A DNA stretch of 53,689 nt from Bacillota bacterium. GTDB lineage: Bacteria > Bacillota > Sulfobacillia > Sulfobacillales > Sulfobacillaceae. Below, in pieces: positions 15,169 to 23,598 of the stretch. Under the pieces are notes generated by a model that made no database searches, was not told the origin of the DNA, and worked only from the letters and a program-made list of their open reading frames with translations. The stretch lies in NCBI GenBank assembly GCA_021797515.1, contig JAJZZP010000188.1, positions 1 through 53,689 on the forward strand, in the 5' to 3' direction. The first letter of the stretch is position 1. Every line of letters starts with the position of its first letter. A program made the translations under genes and the position numbers.

Positions 15169-15909
15169 ATGGCTTCTGCCAAACCTGAGAGGGATCCTAT
15201 ATTGTCACAACACACGCGGGATGTGCTGATGATTGGCGGGAGTATCGTGGCGATGCTGGGTGGCATATACTACGTGTATACTGTGGCGAAGAAACCGGCA
15301 GAAAAGGCCCTGCATGCGGTCACCGGCACACCTACCGCCAGAAAGACGACGACACCTGTCACGCCGAGGACGGTGCGGACGGTCACCAAAACCGTTGTGC
15401 AGACGGTCGTGCAGACTCCGCGTTCCACGTCCACGACGAGTTCTGCTCAACACACATCGACGGTGACGTATCGGGCTCCACAAATCCTGCCATCCTTTGT
15501 GACTAATCGCTGTGGCACGGTCTACGTTTCCTTGGGCCTTTGGCGCAACCGGGCGGGGCTGGCCTACATCGCCAAATATACCAACGGCAAATTGGTCGCG
15601 CAATATCCGCAAGTCGAACCCCAGGGGTCGCCGTGGCTGAAAGCCAACACATGGGGTGGCGGTTATGCCTGTCCTACGTCTGCACAGACCTTTACCTACA
15701 CGGTGCGTTCCGGCAATACCTTATCCGGGATTGCCGCCTGTTCCGGATCGACGGTGGCGCAGCTGGCATCCATGAACGGCATTACCAACGTCAACCAGAT
15801 TGATGTCGGGCAGGTATTGAAGGTGCCCCGCCCGTGTGCTCTTAATGCCGGATCCGCACGGTCGGCCCAACTCCAGATTGTCTCGGGGAATGTGCAGGGG
15901 GTGAACTGA
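15169..15909 (+). CDS. Membrane-anchored protein with RCGTVY-type domain and LysM
   Basis: This 246-aa protein has an N-terminal transmembrane segment (about 18-38), then a Thr/Val/Arg-rich stalk with repeated TVRTVTKT-like words. Next is a domain beginning RCGTVYVS and ending GGYAC, with KYTNGKLVAQY inside (about 108-165). It ends with a LysM peptidoglycan-binding domain (YTVRSGNTLSGIA, about 170-220). The same RCGTVY domain occurs twice in the protein encoded at 21208. It is probably an accessory that docks the virion or lysis complex to the wall. GGGGGAGG precedes the ATG. Confidence 0.7.
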   Translation: MASAKPERDPILSQHTRDVLMIGGSIVAMLGGIYYVYTVAKKPAEKALHAVTGTPTARKTTTPVTPRTVRTVTKTVVQTVVQTPRSTSTTSSAQHTSTVTYRAPQILPSFVTNRCGTVYVSLGLWRNRAGLAYIAKYTNGKLVAQYPQVEPQGSPWLKANTWGGGYACPTSAQTFTYTVRSGNTLSGIAACSGSTVAQLASMNGITNVNQIDVGQVLKVPRPCALNAGSARSAQLQIVSGNVQGVN

Positions 15910-16646
15910 TGGGCGTCTATACGGTCACTCCGCAAGGCATTTATGCCGCGCAGTTAGTGCGTCAATATTTCCCGTCGGACGCATGGGTGACCATGACGGC
16001 TGTGGCGGACGCGGAGAGTGGGTTTGATCCCACGATCATCAATTCGCAATCCGGGGCGACTGGTCTCTTCCAAATCGAATATTGGCTGCATGGGATCAGT
16101 CAGGCCCAAGCACTCAATGCTATGGTGAATACAGAGACCGCCGCCCGGATCTATGCGCAACAGGGCCTCGCGCCGTGGGCTGGCGACGGTTATGGATCCT
16201 ATTTGGGGATCGCCGCGACATTGGTGTCCATGGCCGGGGCACAGCAATCGGCAGCCCCTAAACTGGCGGCGGTGCGCGTCTTATCGTCATTTCATGTGAC
16301 AGGCACCGCATCGGTGACTAGTGGCGGACGTATCGTCGGCAAGTTGGCTTTGAATGCCGTGGGCACATCGATCCCCTATCGGGTGGAAATGTCTGTCTCA
16401 CCGACCTATGGCACGACGCAGCCAACCCAAGTCACCAGCACGGGCACAGCGCCGGTTGGTACGACGGTGGTTACCCAAACCTTGGTTGCGCCCTTGCCGT
16501 CCTCGCAGATCATCCGGGCCCACCAATTACAGCAGTCCGGCCCTGTGACATTTACCTATACCGTCACGTGGACGGTCACCAACACCGCCAACGGACAGTC
16601 TGCCACGGCCTCATCCGCATCCCGCGTCCAATTGACGGTCCAATAA
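15909..16646 (+). CDS. Lytic transglycosylase (SLT)-like protein
   Basis: The 245-aa protein has an N-terminal lysozyme-like domain: candidate catalytic Glu36 in ADAESGFDP, then SGATGLFQI, the signature of goose-type/SLT transglycosylases that cut glycan strands of peptidoglycan. Residues about 115-245 form a Thr/Ser/Val-rich beta domain. There is no signal peptide, so delivery would be in the virion or through the holin-like protein. Its start overlaps the LysM protein's stop. Confidence 0.75.
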   Translation: MGVYTVTPQGIYAAQLVRQYFPSDAWVTMTAVADAESGFDPTIINSQSGATGLFQIEYWLHGISQAQALNAMVNTETAARIYAQQGLAPWAGDGYGSYLGIAATLVSMAGAQQSAAPKLAAVRVLSSFHVTGTASVTSGGRIVGKLALNAVGTSIPYRVEMSVSPTYGTTQPTQVTSTGTAPVGTTVVTQTLVAPLPSSQIIRAHQLQQSGPVTFTYTVTWTVTNTANGQSATASSASRVQLTVQ

Positions 16647-16661
16647 CAAGGAGGTTTTCCC

Positions 16662-17156
16662 ATGTTAGCGAAAGACGAACTCTTGCATTTGCTCGATCTG
16701 TCTCAAGACGAAGCGTCACTTCGTAAAATGCTCTGCGACTGGATTGGCTGCACCGCAAACGTTCCCGCGTCAGTGCCTGCCGCCACACCGCTGGCTGTGA
16801 TTGCGGGGTCGGTCGCCGGCGATGCATTCCACATGTCCATAGCACTCGGGCCTAACCCAACACCTGTAGACATGGTGTTGGACACTGGGGCGTTTGAAAT
16901 GCTCTTGACCAAGGAAATCGCTGATCAATTGTCGTTGCCCAACGATGGTCCCTTGGATATCTCTGGTGTCACCGGGAGTAGCCCGGCCTACACCAGTCAT
17001 GTCGCGGTAACCCTAAATGGCCACGATTTTACCATCCACTGCGTCGTGGATCCCGAGTACACCGGCACACCGCTCTTCGGCCTGAGGTTCTTCGTGGATC
17101 ACAGTCTCACCCTGTCTCTGGATACTGTCACGCAGACGCTGACCATTACGCAATAA
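16662..17156 (+). CDS. Retropepsin-like (clan AA) aspartic protease
   Basis: This 164-aa protein has AAGGAGG before the ATG. After a helical N-terminal 35 residues comes a beta domain with VLDTGAF (catalytic Asp74-Thr75-Gly76), the LTKEIADQL helix, and a C-terminal hydrophobic LFGLRFF turn, as in single-domain retropepsin-like proteases that work as dimers. In a virion operon such an enzyme could process structural proteins. A regulatory or host-directed function is possible. Catalytic residues appear intact. Confidence 0.75.
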   Translation: MLAKDELLHLLDLSQDEASLRKMLCDWIGCTANVPASVPAATPLAVIAGSVAGDAFHMSIALGPNPTPVDMVLDTGAFEMLLTKEIADQLSLPNDGPLDISGVTGSSPAYTSHVAVTLNGHDFTIHCVVDPEYTGTPLFGLRFFVDHSLTLSLDTVTQTLTITQ

Positions 17157-17174
17157 CAAAGGGGTGAACCGCCC

Positions 17175-17729
17175 GTGTCATACCAAACGTCCTTTTTTGC
17201 CAGTGCTACTACCCAAGGGATCGCACGGGCGGTCTTCGCTGCCACGCACATTCCTGTGTCGGTTATTTTGGCCCAAATGTCCATCGAAACCGGCTATGGC
17301 ACGTCAAATCTCTGGCGGCAGTGTCATAATCCGGCCGGGATCAAAGGCACCGGCTGTGGCGCGTTTCAATCGTATCCATCCTATGCGGCCGCAGCGTCCG
17401 GTTACGCGGCCACCTATCACAACGGCTATTATAGCCACGTGCTGGCGGTTGCCACATCCGGGGGATCACCGACACAGGTTGCGGTAGCATTGGGACAGTC
17501 GCCTTGGGCCGGGAGCCATTATGCCGGAGCCTGCGGCAGTCCGGGATGTCAGTTGGTTCAGCAAATCACGACATATCACCTCACGCAATACGATACGGGG
17601 TCGGTGCATCCCACCCCAGCCAAAACCCCCAGGCAGGCTCCCCCGAGTTTGGTCATTCCGATTGTGCTGTTTGTGGTGAGCGTCTTGGCCTTTGGCGCGG
17701 ATGAGGCGTTGCGCCACGAGGATCGATAA
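17175..17729 (+). CDS. Glucosaminidase-like wall hydrolase with C-terminal membrane segment
   Basis: This 184-aa protein begins with a GTG start after GGGGTGA. The block AQMSIETGYGTSNLW, with candidate catalytic Glu38, followed by HNPAGIKG, is the classic signature of GH73/FlgJ-type N-acetylglucosaminidases. Residues about 150-180 hold a proline linker and a transmembrane helix (IPIVLFVVSVLAFG), an unusual tail anchor for this family. It is the third wall hydrolase in the unit. Its function may be penetration of peptidoglycan by a membrane-bearing particle. Confidence 0.75.
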   Translation: MSYQTSFFASATTQGIARAVFAATHIPVSVILAQMSIETGYGTSNLWRQCHNPAGIKGTGCGAFQSYPSYAAAASGYAATYHNGYYSHVLAVATSGGSPTQVAVALGQSPWAGSHYAGACGSPGCQLVQQITTYHLTQYDTGSVHPTPAKTPRQAPPSLVIPIVLFVVSVLAFGADEALRHEDR

Positions 17730-17731
17730 AG

Positions 17732-17767
17732 CAAGCGCCGGTGCGACTCAAGGGAAATACGTACAAT
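17732..17767 (+). promoter_or_regulatory. Element promoter P5 (box-22-TACAAT)
   Basis: CAAGCGCC at 17732-17739, 22 bases, TACAAT at 17762-17767, 24 bases before the ATG at 17792. The box has C instead of T at its sixth core base; spacing is identical to the other copies. Confidence 0.7.
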
Positions 17768-17791
17768 GCCAGATAAGAGGAGGAATGTGTT

Positions 17792-18052
17792 ATGCCATCA
17801 TCTACAGATCACGCCGTGCGTCATTTGACGCTCAGCAACGCCATTCATAAGTCCACGTTTTGGGTCGCGGTGATTGGCGCGGTTATTTCGGTCGCGATTG
17901 CGGCCGGGTTTCCGATTACCGCCGCGCAAGCTACTACCATTGAGACCGCTGTGGGCCTGTTGGCCTCGTTTGTGCTCGGCGGATCCGCTGTGGCCGCCGC
18001 CCACGCGAAAGCCGCGGCATCTTTGGCGCAGTCGAACACTGAGGCGAAATAA
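17792..18052 (+). CDS. Two-TM holin-like protein
   Basis: This 86-aa protein has GAGGAGG before the ATG. Two hydrophobic helices (about 23-43 and 52-72) are separated by a short turn, and the tail is Ala/Lys-rich. Size and topology match class II holins, but small structural membrane proteins look alike. It is the first gene behind promoter P5, followed by soluble helical proteins, so a virion-membrane role is equally possible. Confidence 0.5.
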   Translation: MPSSTDHAVRHLTLSNAIHKSTFWVAVIGAVISVAIAAGFPITAAQATTIETAVGLLASFVLGGSAVAAAHAKAAASLAQSNTEAK

Positions 18053-18055
18053 GTC

Positions 18056-19072
18056 ATGTCACTGGTGGATGTGATTATTCAAGTCCTCGAACATCCTGCC
18101 ACCCAGTTTGCCACGCCCTTGATTGCCAAACAAATGGAGCTCGGGCAGCGGCGGACTCTCTTGCGCATCCAAAACGAGGAATGGGAAGCCCGGCAATCCG
18201 TGTTGACGAGCAGGGGAGCCGCGTCACCGCTCCCCGACATCTCTGACGGGATGACGGTCACCGTAGCCGGCGGATTAGCTGGATTAGCCGCGTCACTCCC
18301 TGACAGCACAGGGGCCACAGCCAAGTCCGACGATCTCTATACCCGGGACAACCGCTATGATACGGGATGTGCCGTGTGTGGCAAGGCGCACCTCGCGGCG
18401 ACGGCGGGTATGATTGATCGGGCCAACAAGATCGCCGCCGAACGCGGTCAATGTGACGCAGACTGCATCTATTATCTGTCGGCGGCTCAGCGGGAAGTCG
18501 CCAATTTGACGGGATATGACTGGACCCCCGCGTTGATTGCGCAAACGCCGCCCGGGGAGCAGGCTGTCTTGAATCGTTGGCTTCCCTCCGTCGAATCGTT
18601 GCAAACGGCATTGTTTTCCGGGCCAGAATCCACGGCCCGCCAAAATCTCGCGCAAGCGGCAGGAGCACTGGAAGAAGCAGGGCGGTTTGCCCGGGCGTCG
18701 GGTGTCGATCATCCCGAGGCTCAACAGCGGATTGCGGATGCTGAGGCACTGCTGGCCGAGACCGAACGCGGGGAGTGGTCCCCGGAACGCCGACAGTCCA
18801 TGGATCCGGCGACACGCCAACTCGTGGACCAGGCCCTGCCTGCCTTTCGCCGTCAACGGCAATTTTTGCTCAATGGGCTCAATACCCCGGAGGATCTGGA
18901 TCGCGTGGCCGCCGAAGTAGGGACACTCAATGCCCAAATGCAGACAGTGGCCCTAGCGCAGTGGACGCCGGATCAGATCGCACAGGTGGCGCAACAAGCC
19001 CAAGCAGTGCGTCAGGGATTTCGGGAAGATTTGCGGGCCCAACATTCCCCGCAGGAGGTGAAGATGGCATGA
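18056..19072 (+). CDS. Helical protein with paired-cysteine region
   Basis: This 338-aa protein has a start three bases after the previous stop. The N-terminal 95 residues are partly hydrophobic (a Gly/Ala segment near 65-80). A Cys-x2-Cys (CAVCGKAH, about 105) and a Cys-x3-Cys (CDADC, about 128) surround a helix and could bind a metal. The rest is predominantly helical with many Gln and Ala. The family is unknown. The gene is followed by an overlapping small membrane-protein gene. Confidence 0.6.
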   Translation: MSLVDVIIQVLEHPATQFATPLIAKQMELGQRRTLLRIQNEEWEARQSVLTSRGAASPLPDISDGMTVTVAGGLAGLAASLPDSTGATAKSDDLYTRDNRYDTGCAVCGKAHLAATAGMIDRANKIAAERGQCDADCIYYLSAAQREVANLTGYDWTPALIAQTPPGEQAVLNRWLPSVESLQTALFSGPESTARQNLAQAAGALEEAGRFARASGVDHPEAQQRIADAEALLAETERGEWSPERRQSMDPATRQLVDQALPAFRRQRQFLLNGLNTPEDLDRVAAEVGTLNAQMQTVALAQWTPDQIAQVAQQAQAVRQGFREDLRAQHSPQEVKMA

Positions 19073-19500
19073 CCGCCCCAACGCAAACGGCCCCCATCAT
19101 GTATGTGGGCCCTGTACAAATCAAAACTCACTGTGCGTTTCAGAGCCAAGAGCAGGCTATGTCGACTACGCTTATTGTCCCCTGTGCCATGACCCTCACC
19201 AACGTGAGTAATCACACACAATATCTTGTGGCGCAGACCGTCAGTCAGACCGCACGCGCCCTGCCCGCCTTGTCCGAGCAAACCACTATGCCGTTTTATC
19301 CGGGTCAAGTGTTAAGCCTGCCCAATCCGCCGAGCGGCCAGCGCTGGCAGATCGTAGTGATGGCACGCAAGAGTGTGCAACATCTCATGAATGATCTCAG
19401 TGATGCCTTGTGGGTTGTTCTCGGGCTTGCGGCTTACGGCGGATACGAATTGGTCAAGAACCGCCACGCGATCAAGCAACGGGTGCAACGTATGTTTTAG
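19069..19500 (+). CDS. Small protein with C-terminal hydrophobic anchor
   Basis: This 143-aa protein has GGAGGTGAAG before an ATG that overlaps the previous stop. The N-terminal 100 residues are Thr/Gln-rich and beta-like, with two cysteines. Residues about 112-130 (WVVLGLAAYGGYEL) form a hydrophobic helix followed by a strongly basic tail (KNRHAIKQRVQR). Probably membrane-bound. No family recognised. Confidence 0.6.
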   Translation: MTAPTQTAPIMYVGPVQIKTHCAFQSQEQAMSTTLIVPCAMTLTNVSNHTQYLVAQTVSQTARALPALSEQTTMPFYPGQVLSLPNPPSGQRWQIVVMARKSVQHLMNDLSDALWVVLGLAAYGGYELVKNRHAIKQRVQRMF

Positions 19501-19515
19501 AAGGGGGGACAGTCT

Positions 19516-19833
19516 ATGCTTACCGATCCGGTATTACGGGAACATCTGTTCCAGATCCAGCAACGCATGACGGCCATGGCAGGAGATGCGCCCATAGAGC
19601 AGCGAACTGCACTGGCGTCGGATGTCATGATGGATCTGTCGATTATCGTCCAAAAACTCATTGGGAACAATCTATCGCAGTTCACCCAATCGCTGGCGGT
19701 GACGGCTCAGGACTATCTGACATCCATCGATCAACCCCAGCGCACACGTGACACATGGGTGATGGAACAGATCCGCCAAGGTCAGCAGAGTTTTTTGGAT
19801 GCGTTTATCGATGAGGAGGCCCGCCGTGGATAA
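19516..19833 (+). CDS. Hypothetical helical protein
   Basis: This 105-aa, all-helical, charged protein has AAGGGGGG before the ATG. No Cys, signal peptide or membrane segment. It overlaps the next gene by 8 bases, suggesting coupled translation. Function unknown. Confidence 0.6.
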   Translation: MLTDPVLREHLFQIQQRMTAMAGDAPIEQRTALASDVMMDLSIIVQKLIGNNLSQFTQSLAVTAQDYLTSIDQPQRTRDTWVMEQIRQGQQSFLDAFIDEEARRG

Positions 19834-20113
19834 CGACACTTTGTTGACACAGGAGCTCTCCTCCCTGCTAACCCATGTTGTGGACACACTCCAGCAGATT
19901 GCCGCAACACGCGGGATCGATTATGCAGAACGACAGGCTATTCGGTTTAATCTGCTGTTGGGGTTGGAGGAAGAGAAAGGCGGTATTCCGATGTCACCTG
20001 ACGCGTCGGCAGAAGAAACCATAGCGTTGGCCCGATTCCTCGGCTTAAGCATGACAGGAGTCACAGAAATCATCAGCAACTATCAGGAAAGTCTTCAGCG
20101 CAAGGAGGGGTAA
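19826..20113 (+). CDS. Hypothetical helical protein
   Basis: This 95-aa protein starts at GTG 19826, chosen because GAGGAGG lies just upstream inside the previous gene; an in-frame ATG at 19799 is not supported by a ribosome site. Helical, acidic, with a leucine-rich first half. Could pair with the similar-sized helical protein before it. Function unknown. Confidence 0.6.
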   Translation: MDNDTLLTQELSSLLTHVVDTLQQIAATRGIDYAERQAIRFNLLLGLEEEKGGIPMSPDASAEETIALARFLGLSMTGVTEIISNYQESLQRKEG

Positions 20114-20115
20114 TC

Positions 20116-20619
20116 GTGGCGGGACTCTATAGCAGTTGCGCCGACGCATTGCAAGCGTTGGCCCGAGGTCCGGGCGATTTCGCCTGCCACGACTACGACA
20201 CTGTGCGAGAGGTTGTCATGTGTGACGCATGGCACCGCCTCGAGTCGTCAGGGGGTGGGGCACCGATGACCTTTAGTGAAGCGATTCGGGATGCCTGGCA
20301 ACAAATGCGTCAAGCGTGTGCCCCGGTGGGCGGGGTAGATCACGAATTGAACACGCCTGTGGAACTAGCCGAGGGGCAAAATATTCCACAAAATATTCCA
20401 CCTGCTGTGGACCAAACATTTGACATCCTAAACGCCCAATCGCAACCCGTCGGGAAATTGGTTGTGGAAGCGACTGGATCCATGACCACGTGTATTGACG
20501 GATCCTGCCATACCGACTTTACCGAACCGTCCGCCGCCAACCGCGAAGCGATTTTGGCCGCAATCCGGGACATCTATCCCACGGTCGGCTATCACATTAC
20601 GCCGGAGGTGACACGCTGA
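20116..20619 (+). CDS. Hypothetical cysteine-containing protein
   Basis: This 167-aa protein has GGAGGGGTAATC before GTG 20116. The N-terminal half is helical with four cysteines; the C-terminal half is mixed, with TCIDGSCHTDF. Internal words NIPQNIPP suggest a flexible joint. No signal peptide or membrane segment. The stop shares a base with the next start. No family recognised. Confidence 0.6.
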   Translation: MAGLYSSCADALQALARGPGDFACHDYDTVREVVMCDAWHRLESSGGGAPMTFSEAIRDAWQQMRQACAPVGGVDHELNTPVELAEGQNIPQNIPPAVDQTFDILNAQSQPVGKLVVEATGSMTTCIDGSCHTDFTEPSAANREAILAAIRDIYPTVGYHITPEVTR

Positions 20620-20900
20620 TGCAGGCAGGCGAAGAATGCGGCTACTGCGAAACGATTCTGGATGTGCATTGCACTCTCCACGGCGATGCCTTTTGTGATC
20701 TGCGGGATGCCTATTATACGGACGATACACTGACCATCGATGATGTCTATGATCGTCTGTACGCCATCGCCACCCCGCAACAGATGGCCGAGGCCCTGCC
20801 CGTTGTCGAGGATCGAGTCCGCCGTGTCACTACAGCAGCCGAAACCCCTGGTGTAGGGTGGACGGCCTATTGGCAGAAGCGTCTGCACACCCCGGGGTAA
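20619..20900 (+). CDS. Hypothetical small acidic protein with CxxC
   Basis: This 93-aa acidic protein has an N-terminal CGYC pair and two further cysteines in the first 30 residues, which could form a metal site. The C-terminus is basic. Its last codons contain promoter P6. Function unknown. Confidence 0.6.
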   Translation: MQAGEECGYCETILDVHCTLHGDAFCDLRDAYYTDDTLTIDDVYDRLYAIATPQQMAEALPVVEDRVRRVTTAAETPGVGWTAYWQKRLHTPG

Positions 20901-20911
20901 TCAGGTATTAT
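20876..20911 (+). promoter_or_regulatory. Element promoter P6 (box-22-TATTAT)
   Basis: GAAGCGTC at 20876-20883, 22 bases, TATTAT at 20906-20911. The leader to the gene at 20955 is 43 bases, the longest in the family, and the box lies inside the preceding coding region. Confidence 0.75.
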
Positions 20912-20954
20912 AACGCCGTATTGGAGACTCTACTTTGCAAGGGGAGGTAACACC

Positions 20955-21140
20955 ATGAGCTTACAGTCCGCTCAAGCGAAAATGACCCGCAAGTTGAACG
21001 CGGTGACCCAAGATGAGTTTTGCCGCAAGCAAATCGATATGGGGGTGCCTGCGAACGCCTGCGCATCGAACTACCAGGCATGGAAGAACAAAATCCCCCA
21101 AATGGTCAACGACTGGGCATTCGGGATCCAGAACCAATAA
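20955..21140 (+). CDS. Hypothetical 61-aa protein
   Basis: A small helical, lysine-containing protein with two cysteines, preceded by GGGGAGG. It is first behind promoter P6 and is followed by a strong hairpin, so it may be the most abundant transcript of its unit. Small basic helical proteins in such positions can be structural or DNA-associated; no motif proves this. Confidence 0.55.
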   Translation: MSLQSAQAKMTRKLNAVTQDEFCRKQIDMGVPANACASNYQAWKNKIPQMVNDWAFGIQNQ

Positions 21141-21148
21141 TCACGACC

Positions 21149-21174
21149 GCCCGCATACCCCGGGGTGTGCGGGC
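21149..21174 (+). terminator. GC-rich hairpin, possible attenuating terminator
   Basis: GCCCGCA at 21149-21155 pairs with TGCGGGC at 21168-21174 around an inner CCCCGGGG. The following bases (TTCCTAC) are only weakly T-rich, so it may reduce rather than stop transcription into the gene at 21208, or protect the upstream mRNA's 3' end. Confidence 0.5.
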
Positions 21175-21207
21175 TTCCTACATAGATCAACAAGGAGGAT
21201 GGATCCG

Positions 21208-22413
21208 ATGGCACAATCCCGCGCCACAATCACCGCAGAGGAATGGGCCTTGGGCCTCACCGGGGTCGGCCTCATGGCCGGGGGCCTGTATCTCTTGAAC
21301 CGCGACGGGATTATTCACCTGCCCGGATTGCCGTCCTCCACGGCTAAGCAAAAAGTCCCGTCTGCGTTAAATATCGCCCCGCAAAATTTGCCCAGTATCG
21401 TGCCGACCGCCCACCGGTGCGGGACGGTGTATGTGTCATTCGGCGCGTCTACCAGCCGTTCCGGGTCGATCATCGTCGGTAAATACACCAACGGGAAACT
21501 GGTGGCGCAATACTATCAGGCCGCGACCGATGCCCCCAACTTCAATGCCGCAGGCAGTTGGACAGGCGGATATGCGTGCACGACGGCTGTGTCACATACT
21601 CCCGTCACAACGCAACGTACGACTCCCACACCCAGTAACGTCTATGGCTGGAAGTTTACCGGCACCAAAACTGTCAACGGACAGACGGCCAAGTGCTATG
21701 TGGCACAGAATGGGGCCACCCTCTCGGGCCTGCAGGTGATCACCGGCGTCTACTACGGCACCATTGCGTCCCAAAACGGTATTAGCAACCCAAGTCAAAT
21801 ACAAATTGGCCAAACCGTGTGTGTCACGCCATCCAGTGCGGCGAGTACGCCCAAAACCACGCCTCGGGGGTTCCCCGCGTTGAACGTTGCCACGCAAACG
21901 CTGCCGTCCAGTGTCACGAGCGGCAGGTGTGGGACCGTCTATTACAGTTACGGCATGTCATCCGTCTCGGGATATGCGGTGATAGCTAAATACACCAACG
22001 GGAAACTGGTGGCGCAATACTATCAGGCCGCATCGAGTACCAGCCCGTGGCGCAACAAGGGATACCACACCGGAGGCTATGCCTGTGCCGTAACTACAGC
22101 GCAGCATCCAGGATACTTCTCTGTGGGATACAAGTATGGACTGCCATTGCTTGCTCCGTCCATCCCCACGAAGTGGCCGCTGAATACCGCGATTCCTTAT
22201 GCGTCGCCGTTGCTTAATCATTGTGTGTGGCTATTCATAAAGCATCCATTAAACAAGAATACTGGCCAGCCCGTTTCCAATCTCTACACGGTAGCCAGTT
22301 ACAACCAGGACGGAACATGGACAGGAAAGTGGGAAATCATCACCACAGCAGTGGGCACTGCGCCGTTTGTCGCAAATTGCAACCCCCTTATCAACTGGCC
22401 GTATCTCTCCTAA
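21208..22413 (+). CDS. Membrane-anchored protein with two RCGTVY-type domains and LysM
   Basis: This 401-aa protein has CAAGGAGG before the ATG. A transmembrane segment at about 14-33 leads to a first RCGTVYVS...GGYAC domain (about 70-130). Next come a Thr-rich linker, a LysM-like domain (about 165-210, with GATLSGL and IGQTVCV) and a second RCGTVYYS...GGYAC domain (about 235-290). The last 100 residues are unknown. It shares its special domain with the protein at 15169. Probably a wall-binding surface protein. It ends the long late block at a terminator. Confidence 0.65.
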   Translation: MAQSRATITAEEWALGLTGVGLMAGGLYLLNRDGIIHLPGLPSSTAKQKVPSALNIAPQNLPSIVPTAHRCGTVYVSFGASTSRSGSIIVGKYTNGKLVAQYYQAATDAPNFNAAGSWTGGYACTTAVSHTPVTTQRTTPTPSNVYGWKFTGTKTVNGQTAKCYVAQNGATLSGLQVITGVYYGTIASQNGISNPSQIQIGQTVCVTPSSAASTPKTTPRGFPALNVATQTLPSSVTSGRCGTVYYSYGMSSVSGYAVIAKYTNGKLVAQYYQAASSTSPWRNKGYHTGGYACAVTTAQHPGYFSVGYKYGLPLLAPSIPTKWPLNTAIPYASPLLNHCVWLFIKHPLNKNTGQPVSNLYTVASYNQDGTWTGKWEIITTAVGTAPFVANCNPLINWPYLS

Positions 22414-22420
22414 CGCAAAA

Positions 22421-22446
22421 GACGCCCGTTGTTTATTTCGGGCGTC
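22421..22446. terminator. Bidirectional terminator
   Basis: GACGCCCG at 22421-22428 and CGGGCGTC at 22439-22446 form a perfect 8-bp stem around an AT-rich loop, with A-rich bases on the left and CCCTAGATTT on the right. It lies between the converging late block and the minus-strand operon. Confidence 0.75.
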
Positions 22447-22453
22447 CCTAGAT

Positions 22454-23269
22454 TTAGTTCCATGTGTCCTGCCACGACAAATGATTCATGACCTCATTAA
22501 TCAATCCGGGAGCACCGGGGGGCTGTTCCACCATCACCCACAGTGACACCACAGGAAATCCTCCCATAGGACCTAATTGAACGATCTTGATACCTACTGA
22601 TCCGGGATAGGGTGTGTTCGGATAAATCGGGGAAGTAACCGTGTTCCCCGCCGCGTTTAGGTGCCATCCTTGTTCAACCAATGACGATAACGTGGAACCA
22701 GTTTCCTGGTTTGCAACCAATGATAAGTTCCCCTGTCTTATGCTAAACGCAATCGCATTACTGGCCACTCCATTTGCGTAGTACCCAAAACGGGAATCAA
22801 ACCAATCGGCGGTGACGTGCGGATGGGAACCGCTTGCGCTATTGCCGCTGACAGATACGGTACTGCCAGGCAACACAGGAGCGGTCACTTGATACCCGTC
22901 CATTTGCACCGATTGTAGTACATAGGGCATGGTTGCTCCTGGCACAGCAGGTGTGGTCGCTGCCGAATACGAGGTACTAGCCTGCTGGTTTACCGTAGAC
23001 GGTGCACCGTTTACGGTGGACGCCGTCGGTTGTGTGTGATACTGAAACTGCCCCCACGTCTCGCCCGCCGTAGGTCCCTTCGGACCCCCGACACGATATG
23101 GCGATCCCGAATACTCCAGCCACGCAGGGGTCCCTGGCGCATAACTGACCCCCGTAATTTTCGGTGCACCCAACAGTCCCGAGGGCAATCCCTGAGCACT
23201 GGCATAATAGCCTCCAGTGAGCACGGCTGCTGCGACAGTACCCACCAATAGTCTCTTGTTGATCTTCAT
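22454..23269 (-). CDS. Secreted protein of unknown family
   Basis: This 271-aa protein has AAAGGAACGAGAACG before the ATG. The N-terminus MKINKRLLVG plus a hydrophobic core ending ASA (about residue 25) is a good Sec signal peptide. The mature part is Thr/Ser/Gly/Pro-rich with beta-like segments (about 105-260). It is the last gene of the minus-strand operon. An adhesin-like or superinfection-related surface protein is conceivable, but no motif supports a specific function. Confidence 0.6.
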   Translation of the reverse strand: MKINKRLLVGTVAAAVLTGGYYASAQGLPSGLLGAPKITGVSYAPGTPAWLEYSGSPYRVGGPKGPTAGETWGQFQYHTQPTASTVNGAPSTVNQQASTSYSAATTPAVPGATMPYVLQSVQMDGYQVTAPVLPGSTVSVSGNSASGSHPHVTADWFDSRFGYYANGVASNAIAFSIRQGNLSLVANQETGSTLSSLVEQGWHLNAAGNTVTSPIYPNTPYPGSVGIKIVQLGPMGGFPVVSLWVMVEQPPGAPGLINEVMNHLSWQDTWN

Positions 23270-23286
23270 CGTTCTCGTTCCTTTCT

Positions 23287-23583
23287 CTAAATGCGCTTGC
23301 GGGATACCGTGCGATATCCTACCACGACACGATTAGCCGGATCCACCTGGTAATGGATTTTCCATTGCCACCCGTGGTTCATTAAACGCGGTTGACGGAA
23401 AAATGTCACTTCTACATCGTAGATCGGATACCATCCATCCCCCAGTTGTATACTCGTCAAGGAGACTATCCCGCACTCCCAATGCCAGTGATCATCTGTG
23501 CCGAACTCTGCCCGGATTTGTTGTGCCCCGTGCGCCACCGCTATCGTCTCGGCGTCCGCCGCTGAGAATGGTGCCTCCATCAT
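23287..23583 (-). CDS. Hypothetical protein
   Basis: This 98-aa soluble protein is rich in Trp, His and Tyr with mixed alpha/beta pattern (WHWECGI, then NHGWQWKIHYQV). It has two consecutive ATG codons after GGGGGCAAGG. No motif recognised; part of the minus-strand operon of small genes. Confidence 0.55.
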   Translation of the reverse strand: MMEAPFSAADAETIAVAHGAQQIRAEFGTDDHWHWECGIVSLTSIQLGDGWYPIYDVEVTFFRQPRLMNHGWQWKIHYQVDPANRVVVGYRTVSRKRI

Positions 23584-23598
23584 CCTTGCCCCCGCTAT

